A program made the position numbers and the translations under genes. A DNA stretch of 64,000 nt. Source: Chlorobium sp. Its GTDB lineage: Bacteria; Bacteroidota; Chlorobiia; Chlorobiales; Chlorobiaceae. The DNA is taken from contig SZXV01000010.1 in NCBI GenBank assembly GCA_005862225.1, forward strand, positions 124,001 to 188,000, written 5' to 3'. This document shows, piece by piece, positions 52,362-62,283 of the stretch (the stretch's first letter is position 1; every line of letters begins with the position of its first letter). The notes beneath the pieces are model-generated. The model saw nothing but the letters and a program-made list of their open reading frames with translations, was not told the origin of the DNA and searched no databases.

Positions 52362-53092
52362 GTTACTTGTAAATTTAGATGGTGTTAGGAGGAGAGTTCT
52401 GTTTTATAATTGGTTACGGATTATCTGTCACAAAAAGATTACGGAAAGGCAGAAAAACCTGTCAACAAACATACAAAAAAAGCTCATTCATGGAGGCAAA
52501 AAAAGCTGGGAATAAACCAATATTGGCATTACGGTTGTTACTGGTGGCAAATGGCTGAGCTGGATTGAGTAGTTGCTGTTTTTGTCTGTTAGATAAGTCA
52601 TCTTGCCATTGCTGCATGGTCATCTGGATTAATGCACATCTTTCTCCAGACAGTTCAAGAAATCCTGCTTCAAGGTCACTGCCACCACAGTACACCAGCT
52701 TCCCATCATTAAACGGCACCTTGTTGTCATGCCTCACCTTCTTTGCCCTCGCTGTTGAAGCATAAAATAAAGAGAGCATCCTTGCCACTATCTCGAAAAA
52801 ATATAGAGCCATTACCTATATTATACTTTTGTTTTCGGTTATAGTCACGGTCATCTCGCACTGTGGAAGCAAACAGTACTGAGAATCGGGAGAGAGGTAC
52901 TGCAATGAAGGGGAGTCACCACTCTTTCATTTTAGGTCAGCCGGTATCAAAGGAAGTGATTGCGCTGTTATCTGCTCTTAGAGCAAGAAGTAAGAGAGTC
53001 TCTGTGTAATGTTCCCAAAGGATTGAAAGCGTTACCCCGCCTTGATACTATTTTAATGAGTAGTAAGTGTTCATAATTTTATTAAATTATTG
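52362..53092. other. 731-bp region without a recognisable gene
   Basis: A 116-codon minus-strand ORF (52462-52812) has no family resemblance I can name and no ribosome site. A 34-codon plus-strand ORF near 52904 (M-K-G-S-H-H-S-F-I-L-G-Q-P-V-S) may be a remnant. The rest is AT-rich. It borders the HigB-type toxin and may be decayed mobile DNA. Confidence 0.4.
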
Positions 53093-53434
53093 ATGGACAT
53101 TTCATTTAAGAGTAAAGATCTGAGGAAATACGCACATGATGATCGTTTGGCGGTACGTAAGCTTGGGTCGCGAAGGGCCGAGTTATTCAAGCAACGGCTC
53201 GATGATCTGAGAGCAGCAGAAACTCTTGAAGATGTCCGCCACCTCCCGGGGCATTACCATGAACTTATTGAGGATCGTAAAGGCCAATGGTCGTGTAATC
53301 TTGATCACCCTTATCGGCTGATTTTTGTGCCTCATGAGAACCCGATTCCCATGAACGAGCATGCTCAATACATCTGGCTTGAAATTAAGGGCGTAGAAAT
53401 TGTTGAAATCGTGAACTATCACAAAGAGGGCTGA
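53093..53434 (+). CDS. HigB/RelE-type toxin
   Basis: A 113-residue RelE-superfamily mRNA interferase. The family features are F-K-Q-R-L-D-D-L-R-A-A (about 36-46), L-P-G-H-Y-H-E-L (about 57-64), the W-S-C-N-L-D-H-P-Y-R-L-I-F strand (about 73-85) and a final V-E-I-V-E-I-V-N-Y-H. This last is typical of HigB-type toxins that cut mRNA on the ribosome. It precedes its antitoxin by 2 bp (toxin first, the hig order). The ATG at 53093 is preferred over a TTG just before it. Confidence 0.88.
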   Translation: MDISFKSKDLRKYAHDDRLAVRKLGSRRAELFKQRLDDLRAAETLEDVRHLPGHYHELIEDRKGQWSCNLDHPYRLIFVPHENPIPMNEHAQYIWLEIKGVEIVEIVNYHKEG

Positions 53435-53436
53435 AC

Positions 53437-54528
53437 ATGACGAAGCGTAATGAATATATCCCGCAAACGATTAGCCATCCAGGTCTTACATTACGGGAAA
53501 AGCTGGTAGAACTGGGCATGAGCCAGAAAGAGTTTGCGGTGCGTACCGGCAAACCAGAGCAGACCATTGTTAAAGTGATCAATGGAGAAAGCTCCCTTAC
53601 TCCCGATATGGCGGTGCAGTTTGAATCAGTACTTGGAATCCCAGCGAATTTCTGGCTGAAGAGGCAGCAGAACTACGATGAAGCAGTTGCTCGGGCAAAG
53701 CGCCGAGATGTATTGCTCTCTGGAAGAGATTGGGCACGTTCATTTCCCTGCGCAAAAATGACTCAACTGGGTTGGTTGCCAAAAACAGAAGACAGCGAGC
53801 AACAAGTTGAGGTACTCTTATGTTTCTTTGGAATTTCCGGCCATCAGGCTTGGGATGACTTTTATTGTGGCCTCAAGCTGAAGGTGAGCTTTCGAATATC
53901 ATTGGCTCATTCTCGTGAGCCTTATGCCATTTCCGCATGGCTTCGTCAAGGTGAGTTGGAGGCCGCGAAGCTTGTTGCCCCTTCGTTTAGTGCAAAAACG
54001 TTTAAAACAAATCTTGAAGGCATCAAAAAAGTCATGGCAGGGCATCCTGAGGATTTTTTCCCGCTTATTCAGCAGTTATGTTTAGAGGCAGGGGTCAAGG
54101 TTGTCTCTACACCTTGTCTTCCGAAAGCTCCGATTCACGGTTCAACCCGCTGGATAAACGATAGCACACCGTTGATTCAACTGTCAGCTCGATATAAACA
54201 GAATGATCGCTTCTGGTTTACCTTTTTTCATGAAGCTGGTCATATTCTGCTTCATGGTAAAAAATATATATCATTGGAAGACGATTGTTTCGAGGCAGAG
54301 GACAAGGTTAAAGAGGCCGAAGCTGATGCTTTTGCAGTCCGATGGACTTTTTCGGAAGAGGAGGAACGGGCAGTCATTGAGTCTGGAGCATTGACGGAAA
54401 GCGATATCATCGATTTCGCTCAAAAATTCGGCACCCATCCAGCCATGATTATTGGACGATTCCATCATAAAAAACTGCTTCCTTACCATATTGGCCGTCA
54501 GTTTATTCAGCCTGTTCATTTTGACTGA
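53437..54528 (+). CDS. HigA-type antitoxin fused to an ImmA/IrrE metalloprotease domain
   Basis: A 363-residue two-domain protein. The N-terminal XRE helix-turn-helix (L-G-M-S-Q-K-E-F-A-V-R-T-G-K, about 27-40, then L-G-I-P-A-N-F-W) is HigA-like. The C-terminal half is an ImmA/IrrE (COG2856) domain with zinc site H-E-A-G-H (about 267-271) and downstream E-A-E-A-D-A-F-A (about 292-299). It should repress its own operon and neutralise the toxin encoded 2 bp upstream; the protease part may let the pair respond to stress. The last codons run into a decayed radC sequence, so the C-terminus may be chimeric. Confidence 0.88.
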   Translation: MTKRNEYIPQTISHPGLTLREKLVELGMSQKEFAVRTGKPEQTIVKVINGESSLTPDMAVQFESVLGIPANFWLKRQQNYDEAVARAKRRDVLLSGRDWARSFPCAKMTQLGWLPKTEDSEQQVEVLLCFFGISGHQAWDDFYCGLKLKVSFRISLAHSREPYAISAWLRQGELEAAKLVAPSFSAKTFKTNLEGIKKVMAGHPEDFFPLIQQLCLEAGVKVVSTPCLPKAPIHGSTRWINDSTPLIQLSARYKQNDRFWFTFFHEAGHILLHGKKYISLEDDCFEAEDKVKEAEADAFAVRWTFSEEEERAVIESGALTESDIIDFAQKFGTHPAMIIGRFHHKKLLPYHIGRQFIQPVHFD

Positions 54529-54777
54529 CAGTTTCAACGCCTCACTCGTCCACACCCCCGCGAAGTCTACAAAGGCGCACTCCTCGCCAACGCAAACTCC
54601 ATCATGGTCGTCCACAACCAACTATCAGGCAACCCCGAACCAAGCAGAGCCGACAAAGAAGTAACCACCAAACTCATCGAAGCAGGCAATATCCTCGAAA
54701 TCAACCTCCTCGATCACCTCATCATCGGCAACAACCAACACTTCAGCTTCTTCTCACACGGCCTCATTCCCAAATAA
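54520..54777 (+). pseudogene. RadC C-terminal fragment, frameshifted and degenerate
   Basis: Overlapping the end of the previous gene, one frame reads D-S-F-N-A-S-L-V-H, and a second, after a frameshift near 54555, reads R-E-V-Y-K-G-A-L-L-A-N-A-N-S-I-M-V-V-H-N, then L-S-G-N-P-E-P-S-R-A-D, ending in F-F-S-H-G-L-I-P-K. This is the JAB1/MPN domain of RadC. The metal-binding H-N-H-P-S-G has become H-N-Q-L-S-G, so it would be inactive even in frame. radC fragments often mark mobile elements. Confidence 0.8.
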
Positions 54778-55128
54778 CCAGCACACATAGGGGCACAACC
54801 CAAAAAGGGCATGGAATCATCTGTGCCCAAACCCTCCACCCCCGCCAATGACCCACACCCCCGCAAACCACTGCGCCCCCCATGACGCCCTCCGCTCCAT
54901 CTTCGCTCACCAAATCCAACCCGCTCACTAACCAATAAAAAAATACGCTACCAACAGTGGAATACTCCGATTTCCTGAGTACATTAACTCTTTACGCACC
55001 CACTAACAGATGTGGAAATAAAATGTATTGCGGTTGTGCCTTATATTGGAGTTATAATTCAAGAATTCGTAGATTACGCGGATAACTCTAATTATTCTTA
55101 GTTTTTAGGATTGAATCGGAGGTGATTA
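54778..55128. other. 351-bp intergenic region
   Basis: The first 150 bp are C-rich on the plus strand and the rest AT-rich, a composition change that may mark a junction between segments of different origin. I see no gene. It ends with the promoter region of the AT-rich unknown gene, including a GGAGGTGA ribosome site. Confidence 0.4.
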
Positions 55129-55887
55129 TTGAAAAAAATAGATAATAAATGGATCACATATTCCTATAGAAAAAGTGAAAATGCTGACCTTGAGGTATTG
55201 ATCAATCTTTTTGAAAACTCTATCGGCGGTATAAGAAAACCCTATGGCATGAGGGCTGGTGCAATAGACCTCGTGACCATGTTCGAAATAGTTATTCCCT
55301 TCACAACTGGAATCGCTATCAATACCATATTAAAGAAGTATTTTGAGGGCTTACTTAATGCTGATGAACTTAAAAAGCTGGGGGAAAAACATCGTTCCGA
55401 AATAACTGATTTTTATAAAAAAGTCAGATCACATTTAAAAAAAATTATCTTCCCGATTGTAAATTCTCCAAAAAATATTTTCCCGTGTTATACATTTCAG
55501 GGCGCTGAAAAAGCCGCTGCTATTAGGGTTGAATTTGGCGCAGTAGAATGCTTTATTGTTTTAAATAATACTTCTATAAACAAGGAGTTAATAAATAAAA
55601 TACCTGCAGCTTTAACATCATTAATTCATACTATTATAACTTATGGGCTTCCAGAAGAGACTCATGTGTTGCAATTGTATTATGATAAAGACGAATGGGA
55701 TTGGAGATATCTATTTATGCCTACCGTAAATGGTTTTGGTAACTATATTGATAGGTATGTTGATTTGAAGACAGGAGAACTGGTATACTTAAATAGACCA
55801 GAGGATTTTTTCAATACCTTTTTACCTGATATACAAGATAGATATAAATTTTTAGTAGATCCTTATCGTCATACAGACAAAGATTGA
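55129..55887 (+). CDS. AT-rich gene of unknown function (252 aa)
   Basis: A 252-residue protein starting at TTG 55129, fixed by an excellent CGGAGGTGA site. No family is recognised. Residues 48-70 form one hydrophobic segment (L-V-T-M-F-E-I-V-I-P-F-T-T-G-I-A-I), followed by a Lys-rich charged region (about 70-115). A globular C-terminal part has E-W-D-W-R-Y-L-F-M-P and N-G-F-G-N-Y-I-D-R-Y-V-D. Base composition is clearly more AT-rich than neighbouring genes, suggesting recent transfer. It could be an effector of a defence or toxin system, but nothing in the sequence proves it. Confidence 0.6.
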   Translation: MKKIDNKWITYSYRKSENADLEVLINLFENSIGGIRKPYGMRAGAIDLVTMFEIVIPFTTGIAINTILKKYFEGLLNADELKKLGEKHRSEITDFYKKVRSHLKKIIFPIVNSPKNIFPCYTFQGAEKAAAIRVEFGAVECFIVLNNTSINKELINKIPAALTSLIHTIITYGLPEETHVLQLYYDKDEWDWRYLFMPTVNGFGNYIDRYVDLKTGELVYLNRPEDFFNTFLPDIQDRYKFLVDPYRHTDKD

Positions 55888-56440
55888 AACTAATAATTAG
55901 TCATCGCAAAAAACTGCATGGCTGATTAGCAACGTTTCGGTTCGAAAAAGCAGGATCTATGTGGTTATCTGGGTCATCTTAAGTCATCACTTAAGTGGGG
56001 CGTTTGAAATAGAATCAATGACTCTTGCTCGTTTTATAGCTCATTTTTCTGAGGGCATTTGATGCCAAGCGTTCAACGGCAGATAAAGCTACGCATGGTT
56101 GTATATGTCATTCAATAGTGTAAAATCCCGAAATATCAAACCAACGCCCCTCACCCAATTACCACAACCTCATCCCTTTCCCGATCATCCGCCGGAGGAG
56201 CCTCACGCTTGCCCCAGCGCTCAGGATGCTTCCGCTTTAAAACCACGTCGACGCAAACCAGTTCTTCACCGAAACCGTCTCAATATTTTTCAGGTGAAAC
56301 ACTTCAGCCTTCGCCTCCGCCCGTTCCCTTGCTTATCCTTATCATTCGTTATCTTTCGGACTATTTGTTTGCTTTTATTCTCGAAATAAGATATAATTAT
56401 CTATAAAAGGTAAGCAAAATAATGAATTAAATGTAAATAT
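55888..56440. other. 553-bp region with a possible phage-type gene remnant
   Basis: No intact gene. On the minus strand around 56300-56140 two frames in succession read V-S-V-K-N-W-F-A-S and V-V-L-K-R-K-H-P-E-R-W-G-K-R-E-A-P-P, ending in D-E-V-V-V-I-G and a stop. It resembles the end of a phage terminase-small-subunit-like protein broken by a frameshift. Low certainty. Confidence 0.35.
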
Positions 56441-56836
56441 ATGCCTGTATCAGGGGCGTACACCGACGAAGCAAAACGCCTCAAGGGAGAGATAAAGAAG
56501 AAATTCAAAACCCAGGTGGCACTCTGCCAGGCCATAGGAGCCAAAGACGCCTCCTACATCACCGCCTACGTCACCGGCAAAAACCGCATCGGCAACATCC
56601 TCCGTGAAAAACTCGAAGCCGTCGGCATTGACGTCAACTACATTCTCTACGGGAAAAAAGGAACCCCGGAACTACCACCACCGCCGCCCGATCCGGCCTT
56701 GAGCGTCATGCTTGCCGACTGCACCCAAAAAATCCAGCAGCTCCAAACTGCCGCCATCGACATGAGCAAAGAGCTTCTCGAACTCAACAAACTTGTCGAC
56801 ACCATCAAAAAAAGAGTTTTTACGCACTCATCATAG
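56441..56836 (+). CDS. helix-turn-helix / phage-repressor-like protein
   Basis: A 131-residue protein. Residues 15-65 look like a XRE-type helix-turn-helix (F-K-T-Q-V-A-L-C-Q-A-I-G-A-K-D-A-S-Y-I-T-A-Y), followed by L-E-A-V-G-I-D-V-N-Y-I-L-Y-G, a common sequence after such a domain. A proline-rich linker (P-E-L-P-P-P-P-P-D-P) leads to a C-terminal coiled coil (about 95-128) for oligomerisation. Likely a small DNA-binding regulator from a mobile element. The Nif11-like gene follows 61 bp downstream on the same strand. Confidence 0.65.
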   Translation: MPVSGAYTDEAKRLKGEIKKKFKTQVALCQAIGAKDASYITAYVTGKNRIGNILREKLEAVGIDVNYILYGKKGTPELPPPPPDPALSVMLADCTQKIQQLQTAAIDMSKELLELNKLVDTIKKRVFTHSS

Positions 56837-56897
56837 CAATTATCATGGTTCAATATTTTCCCGTTTTCCATAACATATCAAATCAGGAGTAGCTATC

Positions 56898-57134
56898 ATG
56901 TCCGTAGATCAGGCAAAAGCATTCATTGAAAAAATGAAGTCAGACGTGGCTTTCAGAGAACGTCTCATGGCAATAAAGGATCTCAATGCGCGTATGGCGG
57001 CTGCTAACGGCGAAGGGTTTGCGTGTAGTGCTGACGAGATCAAGCGTGTGCAGGGAGAGTTATCTTTTGTGGAGAGACGAATCGGCCGGGGTGCAGGTAT
57101 ACGGGAGGAGGCAGGGGATAACATAGGGATCTGA
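56898..57134 (+). CDS. Nif11-like leader peptide family protein
   Basis: A 78-residue protein with the Nif11 domain: M-S-V-D-Q-A-K-A-F-I-E-K-M-K-S-D (about 1-16), F-R-E-R-L-M (about 19-24), E-G-F-A-C-S-A-D-E-I-K (about 39-49). This domain serves as leader in many ribosomal peptide natural products. The usual double-glycine cleavage site (A-G-G) is replaced by G-R-G-A-G, followed by only about 12 residues, so a processed core peptide is doubtful. No modification enzyme (LanM, YcaO) is adjacent. A good AGGAG site precedes the ATG. Confidence 0.75.
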   Translation: MSVDQAKAFIEKMKSDVAFRERLMAIKDLNARMAAANGEGFACSADEIKRVQGELSFVERRIGRGAGIREEAGDNIGI

Positions 57135-57206
57135 TTCCGACCATACCTCCACCCTCAAGGCTGTTGACAAGCATCAGGGAAGAGAACGTTGATAAAAGGC
57201 AACCTG

Positions 57207-57947
57207 CTATTCAAACTTCTTCATCTTCTCCATCAGGTTTTTCAGATGCTCCTTCTGCTGACTTCCAAGCGGTTTCTGATTGTTTGCAATTTTCTTGTAG
57301 CCAGCGGGCACACTAAACAGCGACGGGGAGACGGCTTTCTCTGAAATACCGGTGAGTTCCATAATGTAGGGGCCATTATCATCATGCTGAATAATTTTAA
57401 CAGGAAACCCTTCAACTCCTGCTGCACTGAGCGTTTTGGCAAGTTGGGTATTTGAAAGCCGTGGATTCTGTGTCTGCAAAATTCTGAAGGTCGAGAAGTC
57501 CCCCAAATCGCGTGTTACCCAAAGCTCAAGTTTTTCGGTGGTACTGGTGAGAATGATATGTTCGCAGTTATAGCCTTTTATGGTTTGATTCTCTGCCCGG
57601 GCAAGAGTATAGTTACTGTCAAAATCGAGAAAAAGCGCATTTTCGGCTGCCGTTCTGAGATTGACAATGGTATAATTTTTAGCCTGGTGGTTAATGATAT
57701 AGGCAACATCTGGCTGGGCTGCCTTCGTGATAACGGTGGTCTTGAACTGATCAGGAATTTTGTTTATCTGCATGATCATATCCATACGCTGGGTGTTCAC
57801 TCCAAAAAAATAGGTGACTGCTGCCTTGCCATTTGGCATGACAAGTGACATATCCATGGTGCCGGTAAACTTTGATGCGGCTGCCGCACTGCTTGAGCCA
57901 GTGAGAGCGGTAAACAGCAGAAAAAGGAGAAGGAGAACGTTGTTCAT
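57207..57947 (-). CDS. exported DUF4412-type protein
   Basis: A 246-residue protein with a signal peptide (about 1-24, ending A-A-A-A-S). The mature part shows the DUF4412 pattern: M-D-M-S-L-V-M-P-N-G-K, then a repeat of strands with Y-I-I-N-H-Q-A-K-N-Y-T-I-V and G-Y-N-C-E-H-I-I-L-T (about 120-130). Function is unknown; members are periplasmic or outer-membrane-associated and weakly resemble lipoprotein-carrier folds. The start at 57947 is chosen for the signal peptide, and a longer frame to 58016 is less likely. Divergent from prmC. Confidence 0.72.
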   Translation of the reverse strand: MNNVLLLLFLLFTALTGSSSAAAASKFTGTMDMSLVMPNGKAAVTYFFGVNTQRMDMIMQINKIPDQFKTTVITKAAQPDVAYIINHQAKNYTIVNLRTAAENALFLDFDSNYTLARAENQTIKGYNCEHIILTSTTEKLELWVTRDLGDFSTFRILQTQNPRLSNTQLAKTLSAAGVEGFPVKIIQHDDNGPYIMELTGISEKAVSPSLFSVPAGYKKIANNQKPLGSQQKEHLKNLMEKMKKFE

Positions 57948-58139
57948 TGTAAAAGAGATGGTATCGGGTTCTGTTTTTTTGGTGATAGATAGACGGCGCT
58001 TACAGTGAATGTACAATTTGCAAAGTTACTTGACCATGATCTTTTTAAAAAGGTTGATGGGGTGTATATTCGGTCTTATTGCTGCTGAATCAGTGCTATG
58101 TGAAAAATATATGCTTAATTTCTGTTATACCGGAGAGGG

Positions 58140-59030
58140 ATGGAAGAGCTGAAGGAGTGGAATGTCGTCAGCCTCCTCAAAAAAACTGCCGAATATTTTA
58201 TTGCAAAAAATGTTGATGAGCCTCGAATCAGCTCGGAACTTCTGCTGGGACATGTTCTTTCTCTTGGTCGGCTTCAGCTCTATCTGAATCATGACAGGGT
58301 GCTTTCCCAGGATGAGCTTGACCGCTTCAGAACTCTTTGCCGCCAGCGGCTTGGCGGCCGTCCAGTGCAGTATATCACTGGAGAGCAGTATTTTTACGGT
58401 TTGTCGTTTATGGTGGATGAACGAGTACTTATTCCCCGTCCGGAAACTGAACTTCTGGTTGAACATGCCCTTGCATCTCTCGGCATGACAGCGCGCGGTG
58501 GCCAGGCAAGGGCGAACGTTCTGGATATTGGAACAGGTAGCGGCTGTATTGCCGTAACTATTGCTAAACTCTGCCCGTCCCTCAAGGTAACTGCTGTCGA
58601 TTGCTCGCTTGCTGCTCTGGCGGTTGCCCGTGAAAATGCGGCAAGGCATGGTGTGGAATCGCAGGTAACCTTCATTCAAGCCGACATGTTTGATGAAGAG
58701 TTTGCTGCCAGAGTACCAGAGAGCGCTTATGATCTGATTGTCTCCAATCCGCCTTATATTCCCCGTACCGAATGGGAAGGACTTCAGCGGGAGGTGCGAG
58801 AGTACGAACCAGAAATTGCGCTGACGACACAAGAGGGGTTCGAGTGCTACAAGGCAATTACAGAACTGGCTCCGTCACTGCTCGGCCCGGGAGGAAAACT
58901 CTGTCTGGAACTGCATGCTGATGGAGCCACAGCGGTTTCAGAACTCATCGCGCTTCACGGTTTTACCGGAATCACGCTCTCAAAGGACTATTCCGGCCTT
59001 GAAAGGATTATTTCAGGGAATCTTCCCTGA
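58140..59030 (+). CDS. prmC: peptide chain release factor N5-glutamine methyltransferase PrmC (HemK)
   Basis: A 296-residue SAM-dependent methyltransferase that modifies the GGQ glutamine of release factors. An N-terminal helical domain (1-90) is followed by the Rossmann part with [11 protein letters not shown] (motif I, about 122-132) and the substrate motif S-N-P-P-Y-I (about 201-206). The ATG follows GGAGAGGG almost directly. The hrcA gene begins about 106 bp downstream on the same strand. Confidence 0.95.
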   Translation: MEELKEWNVVSLLKKTAEYFIAKNVDEPRISSELLLGHVLSLGRLQLYLNHDRVLSQDELDRFRTLCRQRLGGRPVQYITGEQYFYGLSFMVDERVLIPRPETELLVEHALASLGMTARGGQARANVLDIGTGSGCIAVTIAKLCPSLKVTAVDCSLAALAVARENAARHGVESQVTFIQADMFDEEFAARVPESAYDLIVSNPPYIPRTEWEGLQREVREYEPEIALTTQEGFECYKAITELAPSLLGPGGKLCLELHADGATAVSELIALHGFTGITLSKDYSGLERIISGNLP

Positions 59031-59136
59031 AAAGGGTGCGTTATATATCATTGGTACAGGGCAGAAACAATTTGTTTTTTTAAATTCCCCTGTGTTGAAC
59101 TTTACGGTTTATGAAAATGAGATATTATGGAAATTG

Positions 59137-60189
59137 ATGGATCCTCGTGAACTCAATGGAAGAGAAAGGCAGGTGCTGGGTATCATTATCCAGGCCTATG
59201 TGGTGACCGCTGCTCCTGTGGGCTCGAGATATATTGCCAAAAATTACAATCTTGGCCTCTCTGATGCAACGATTCGCAATGTCATGGCTGATCTTGAAGA
59301 TGAAGGATATATCAGTCAACCGCACACCTCGGCGGGAAGAATCCCGACTGACAAGGGATATCGTTACTATGTTGATCTCATTATGACTTTTCAATGCCTC
59401 AATGACAGGGAAAAAAAGAGCATTGAGGCAAATATCGGTCAAATCAGTATTGATCGCAAGGGCACATCTTCGGATGTCCTCCTGTCGGCAGTCAAAGTTC
59501 TTGGCACCATTTCACGTCAATTGAGCGTTGTCCTCTCTCCGACCCTTTCAAATGCGATGTTTGAAAAACTCGATATGGTATTGCTGAGTTCAACCCGCAT
59601 GATGGTTATTCTCTCAATTCAGTCGCTGTTTGTCAAGACTATTGTGATGGAACTTGATCTTGAGGTCTCCCGCCAAACCGTGAATGAGGTGGTTGATGTG
59701 CTCAATCAACGGCTTTCAGGACTGACACTTGCCGAAATCCGTCGTTCTATTAACCAACGGCTTTCAGGATGTGATTGCGATTCCGCATTGAAAAATCTTA
59801 TTGTACGTTCAGCGGGAACTCTTTTTGATGAATCACCTGTTTTTGAACGCCTCTTTATATCAGGCGCAGAATACATTGTTGATCAGCCCGAATTCAAACA
59901 GCCTGAAAAAGTTCGGGAGCTTATCACCATGATCGAAGACAAATTCAGTATGGCCAAACTTGTTGAAAATATAGGGCCATCGCGTATGGATATTTCTATC
60001 ACTATTGGAAAAGAGAATTGCGAACGACATGCCGAAGACCTGACAATTGTTTCAACACCCTATTATGTTGGCAACATGGTAGGAAAACTGGGAATTCTGG
60101 GACCAAAAAGAATGGATTATGAACACGCCGTTCGTGTTCTCAATTATATGGCAGACAGCCTTTCAGCAACGCTGTCTGGTGTTAACTAA
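59137..60189 (+). CDS. hrcA: heat-inducible transcription repressor HrcA
   Basis: A 350-residue repressor of class I heat-shock genes, binding CIRCE. The start at 59137 ([14 protein letters not shown]) matches the family; longer readings overlap prmC. The winged helix includes [18 protein letters not shown] (about 42-59) and [14 protein letters not shown] (about 63-76). It heads hrcA-grpE-dnaJ. I do not see a CIRCE inverted repeat (TTAGCACTC-N9-GAGTGCTAA) in the short upstream gap, so autoregulation, if present, acts from elsewhere. Confidence 0.94.
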   Translation: MDPRELNGRERQVLGIIIQAYVVTAAPVGSRYIAKNYNLGLSDATIRNVMADLEDEGYISQPHTSAGRIPTDKGYRYYVDLIMTFQCLNDREKKSIEANIGQISIDRKGTSSDVLLSAVKVLGTISRQLSVVLSPTLSNAMFEKLDMVLLSSTRMMVILSIQSLFVKTIVMELDLEVSRQTVNEVVDVLNQRLSGLTLAEIRRSINQRLSGCDCDSALKNLIVRSAGTLFDESPVFERLFISGAEYIVDQPEFKQPEKVRELITMIEDKFSMAKLVENIGPSRMDISITIGKENCERHAEDLTIVSTPYYVGNMVGKLGILGPKRMDYEHAVRVLNYMADSLSATLSGVN

Positions 60190-60206
60190 AAAATTGTAAT
60201 GTATTT

Positions 60207-60806
60207 ATGACCAAGAATGAAACAGAGGTAAAGAAAATTCAGGATATTGAAGATGTGAACAACACAACATCACAGCAAGAAGAATGCTCGCAAGAAGAGA
60301 CTTTTCAGGAAATAGACCCTTCTCTCGCAAGAATTGGTGAACTTGAAGCTGAACTGAACAAACAGAAAGAACAGAGCGACAAATATCGCGACGAGTTGTT
60401 GCGCAAAGCTGCCGATTTTGAGAATTTCCGCAAGCAGAAAGAGCGCGAGACCATGATGGCCTCATCAAGAGCGCTAGAAAATATCATCAGAGAACTGCTT
60501 CCAATTGTTGATGATGTCAAAAGACTGCTGCAGCACGCTCCACTCAGTGCTGAAATATCAAACGAAGCCAGACCGTATATTGAAGGAGTAGAACTGGTAA
60601 AGAAAAATCTTGAGAAGTGGCTTGGGGAAAAGGGAGTAAACGCAATCGAATCGAAAGGAATGACGCTTGATGTTAACTTTCATGAAGCCATTTCACAAGT
60701 CGATCATCCTGAAGCAGAACCGGACACTATTATTGAAGAGTATCAGACAGGCTATCTTCTGGGTGAAAAAGTCATCAGGCACGCAAAGGTTATTGTCGCA
60801 AGATAG
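60207..60806 (+). CDS. grpE: nucleotide exchange factor GrpE
   Basis: A 199-residue GrpE, exchanging nucleotide on DnaK. The acidic unstructured N-terminus (about 1-45) leads into the long coiled coil with [19 protein letters not shown] (about 54-72). The beta-domain ends in [18 protein letters not shown] (about 178-195), a signature of the family. It lies 17 bp after hrcA and 35 bp before dnaJ. No dnaK is in the window. Confidence 0.96.
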   Translation: MTKNETEVKKIQDIEDVNNTTSQQEECSQEETFQEIDPSLARIGELEAELNKQKEQSDKYRDELLRKAADFENFRKQKERETMMASSRALENIIRELLPIVDDVKRLLQHAPLSAEISNEARPYIEGVELVKKNLEKWLGEKGVNAIESKGMTLDVNFHEAISQVDHPEAEPDTIIEEYQTGYLLGEKVIRHAKVIVAR

Positions 60807-60841
60807 CACAGAACTTTTTTCCATTGAATCGACATCAAAAT

Positions 60842-62029
60842 ATGAAGAAAGAGTACTATGAGGTTCTTGGCGTCAGCAAAACGGCGACCAAGGACGAGAT
60901 AAAGAAGGCATACAGGAAGCTGGCCTTACAGTTCCATCCCGATAAAAATCCTGACAACAAGGATGCGGAAGAGCACTTCAAGGAGGTCAATGAAGCGTAT
61001 GAAGTGCTGAGCAATGATGACAAGAGACGTCGCTATGACCAGTTTGGTCATGCCGGTGTAGGATCTTCGGCATCTTCCGGCGGTGGCGGTCAGTATGGAG
61101 GAGGCGCTGATATCAATGACATTTTCAGCGCTTTCAACGATATGTTTACTGGAGGCCGAAGGGGTGGATCTCCATTTGGTTTTGAAGAGGCCTTCGGTGG
61201 AGGTGGTTCCAGAAGAGGACGCACTCAGGGAGGAATTCCCGGAACAGATCTGAAAATCCGACTCAAACTGACCCTTGAAGAGATTGCCAAAGGGGTTGAA
61301 AAGACGCTGAAAATCAAAAAACAGGTCTCCTGCAAAGAGTGTAACGGCAGCGGTTCCAAGTCGGGAGCAACAGAGAACTGCCAGACCTGCCAGGGCAGCG
61401 GCGAGGTTCGGCAAGTATCAAAAACGATGTTTGGCCAGTTTGTCAATGTTGCCCCATGTCCGACATGCGGCGGTGAAGGGAGGGTTATCAAGGATCGCTG
61501 TCCATCCTGTTACGGCGAAGGAATCAAGCTTGGAGAGGTGACCGTCAAGGTTACGGTTCCTTCAGGTGTCGAAAACGGGAACTACCTGACCCTGCGCGGC
61601 CAGGGCAATGCCGGCCCAAGAGGCGGAACTGCCGGAGACCTGATTGTTGTGCTTGAGGAGATACCCCATGAACTCTTTTCACGGAAAGGAAACGATGTGG
61701 TCTATACCCTTGCCGTCAGTTTCCCGGATCTGGTTCTTGGCACAAAAGTTGAAGTTCCAACGCTGGATGGAGCGGTCAAGCTTACCATTCCTTCTTCGAC
61801 GCAGCCGGAAACCATGCTCCGCATACCAGGTCATGGCATTGGGCATCTGAAAGGATCAGGACGCGGCGACCAGTATGTCAAAGTCAATGTTTATGTTCCA
61901 AAAGATATTTCGCACCAGGACAAAGAGCTTTTAAGGGAGATGCAGAAATCTTCCGGGCTTTCACCCTCTGCCCATAATGACAAGGATGCCAAAAGCTTTT
62001 TTGAAAAAGCCCGCGATATTTTCAGTTAA
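60842..62029 (+). CDS. dnaJ: molecular chaperone DnaJ
   Basis: A 395-residue type I J-protein. The J-domain with H-P-D-K (about 34-37) and the Gly-rich linker (about 75-130) are followed by four zinc-finger C-x-x-C-x-G-x-G repeats ([32 protein letters not shown]). The C-terminal client-binding domains complete it. The ATG at 60842 is the family start. It is the last gene of the heat-shock operon, followed by a strong terminator. Confidence 0.97.
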   Translation: MKKEYYEVLGVSKTATKDEIKKAYRKLALQFHPDKNPDNKDAEEHFKEVNEAYEVLSNDDKRRRYDQFGHAGVGSSASSGGGGQYGGGADINDIFSAFNDMFTGGRRGGSPFGFEEAFGGGGSRRGRTQGGIPGTDLKIRLKLTLEEIAKGVEKTLKIKKQVSCKECNGSGSKSGATENCQTCQGSGEVRQVSKTMFGQFVNVAPCPTCGGEGRVIKDRCPSCYGEGIKLGEVTVKVTVPSGVENGNYLTLRGQGNAGPRGGTAGDLIVVLEEIPHELFSRKGNDVVYTLAVSFPDLVLGTKVEVPTLDGAVKLTIPSSTQPETMLRIPGHGIGHLKGSGRGDQYVKVNVYVPKDISHQDKELLREMQKSSGLSPSAHNDKDAKSFFEKARDIFS

Positions 62030-62043
62030 GATCCTGACAAAAG

Positions 62044-62079
62044 AAAAGGCCGGTTTGTTTCCGGCCTTTTTCTTTTTTT
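62044..62079 (+). terminator. intrinsic terminator after dnaJ
   Basis: A 10-bp stem AAAAGGCCGG (62044-62053) with CCGGCCTTTT (62061-62070), a TTTGTTT loop and a T-rich tail to 62079. A textbook rho-independent terminator 14 bp after the dnaJ stop. Confidence 0.95.
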
Positions 62080-62283
62080 CCTGTTCAGTTGGCAATACCT
62101 GCCAGCAGCTCTGCCAGCTCACATGCATCCCCAGTGCAACCTGACTCCCCTTCCGTTTGTGCAATAACGTTGACGATATTGCGCACAACATCTTTCCTGA
62201 CTTCGCCACATTTCGCTTAAATCGTACCCTCCGGAAAATAACTCATTATTTATCATAGGGTTCACTAACTGTATTTTTTCCCT

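Noticed and set aside
52462-52812. 116-codon minus-strand ORF as a gene
   Set aside because: No ribosome site, no family resemblance, and it lies in a region of remnants. Recorded only as part of the gap.
59031-59136. CIRCE operator before hrcA
   Set aside because: No TTAGCACTC/GAGTGCTAA inverted repeat can be found in the gap.
62093-62219. Small minus-strand coding sequence after dnaJ (reads K-C-G-E-V-R-K-D-V-V-R-N-I-V)
   Set aside because: The frame looks coherent for about 42 codons but has a stop directly before it and no start codon with a ribosome site; possibly a frameshifted remnant.
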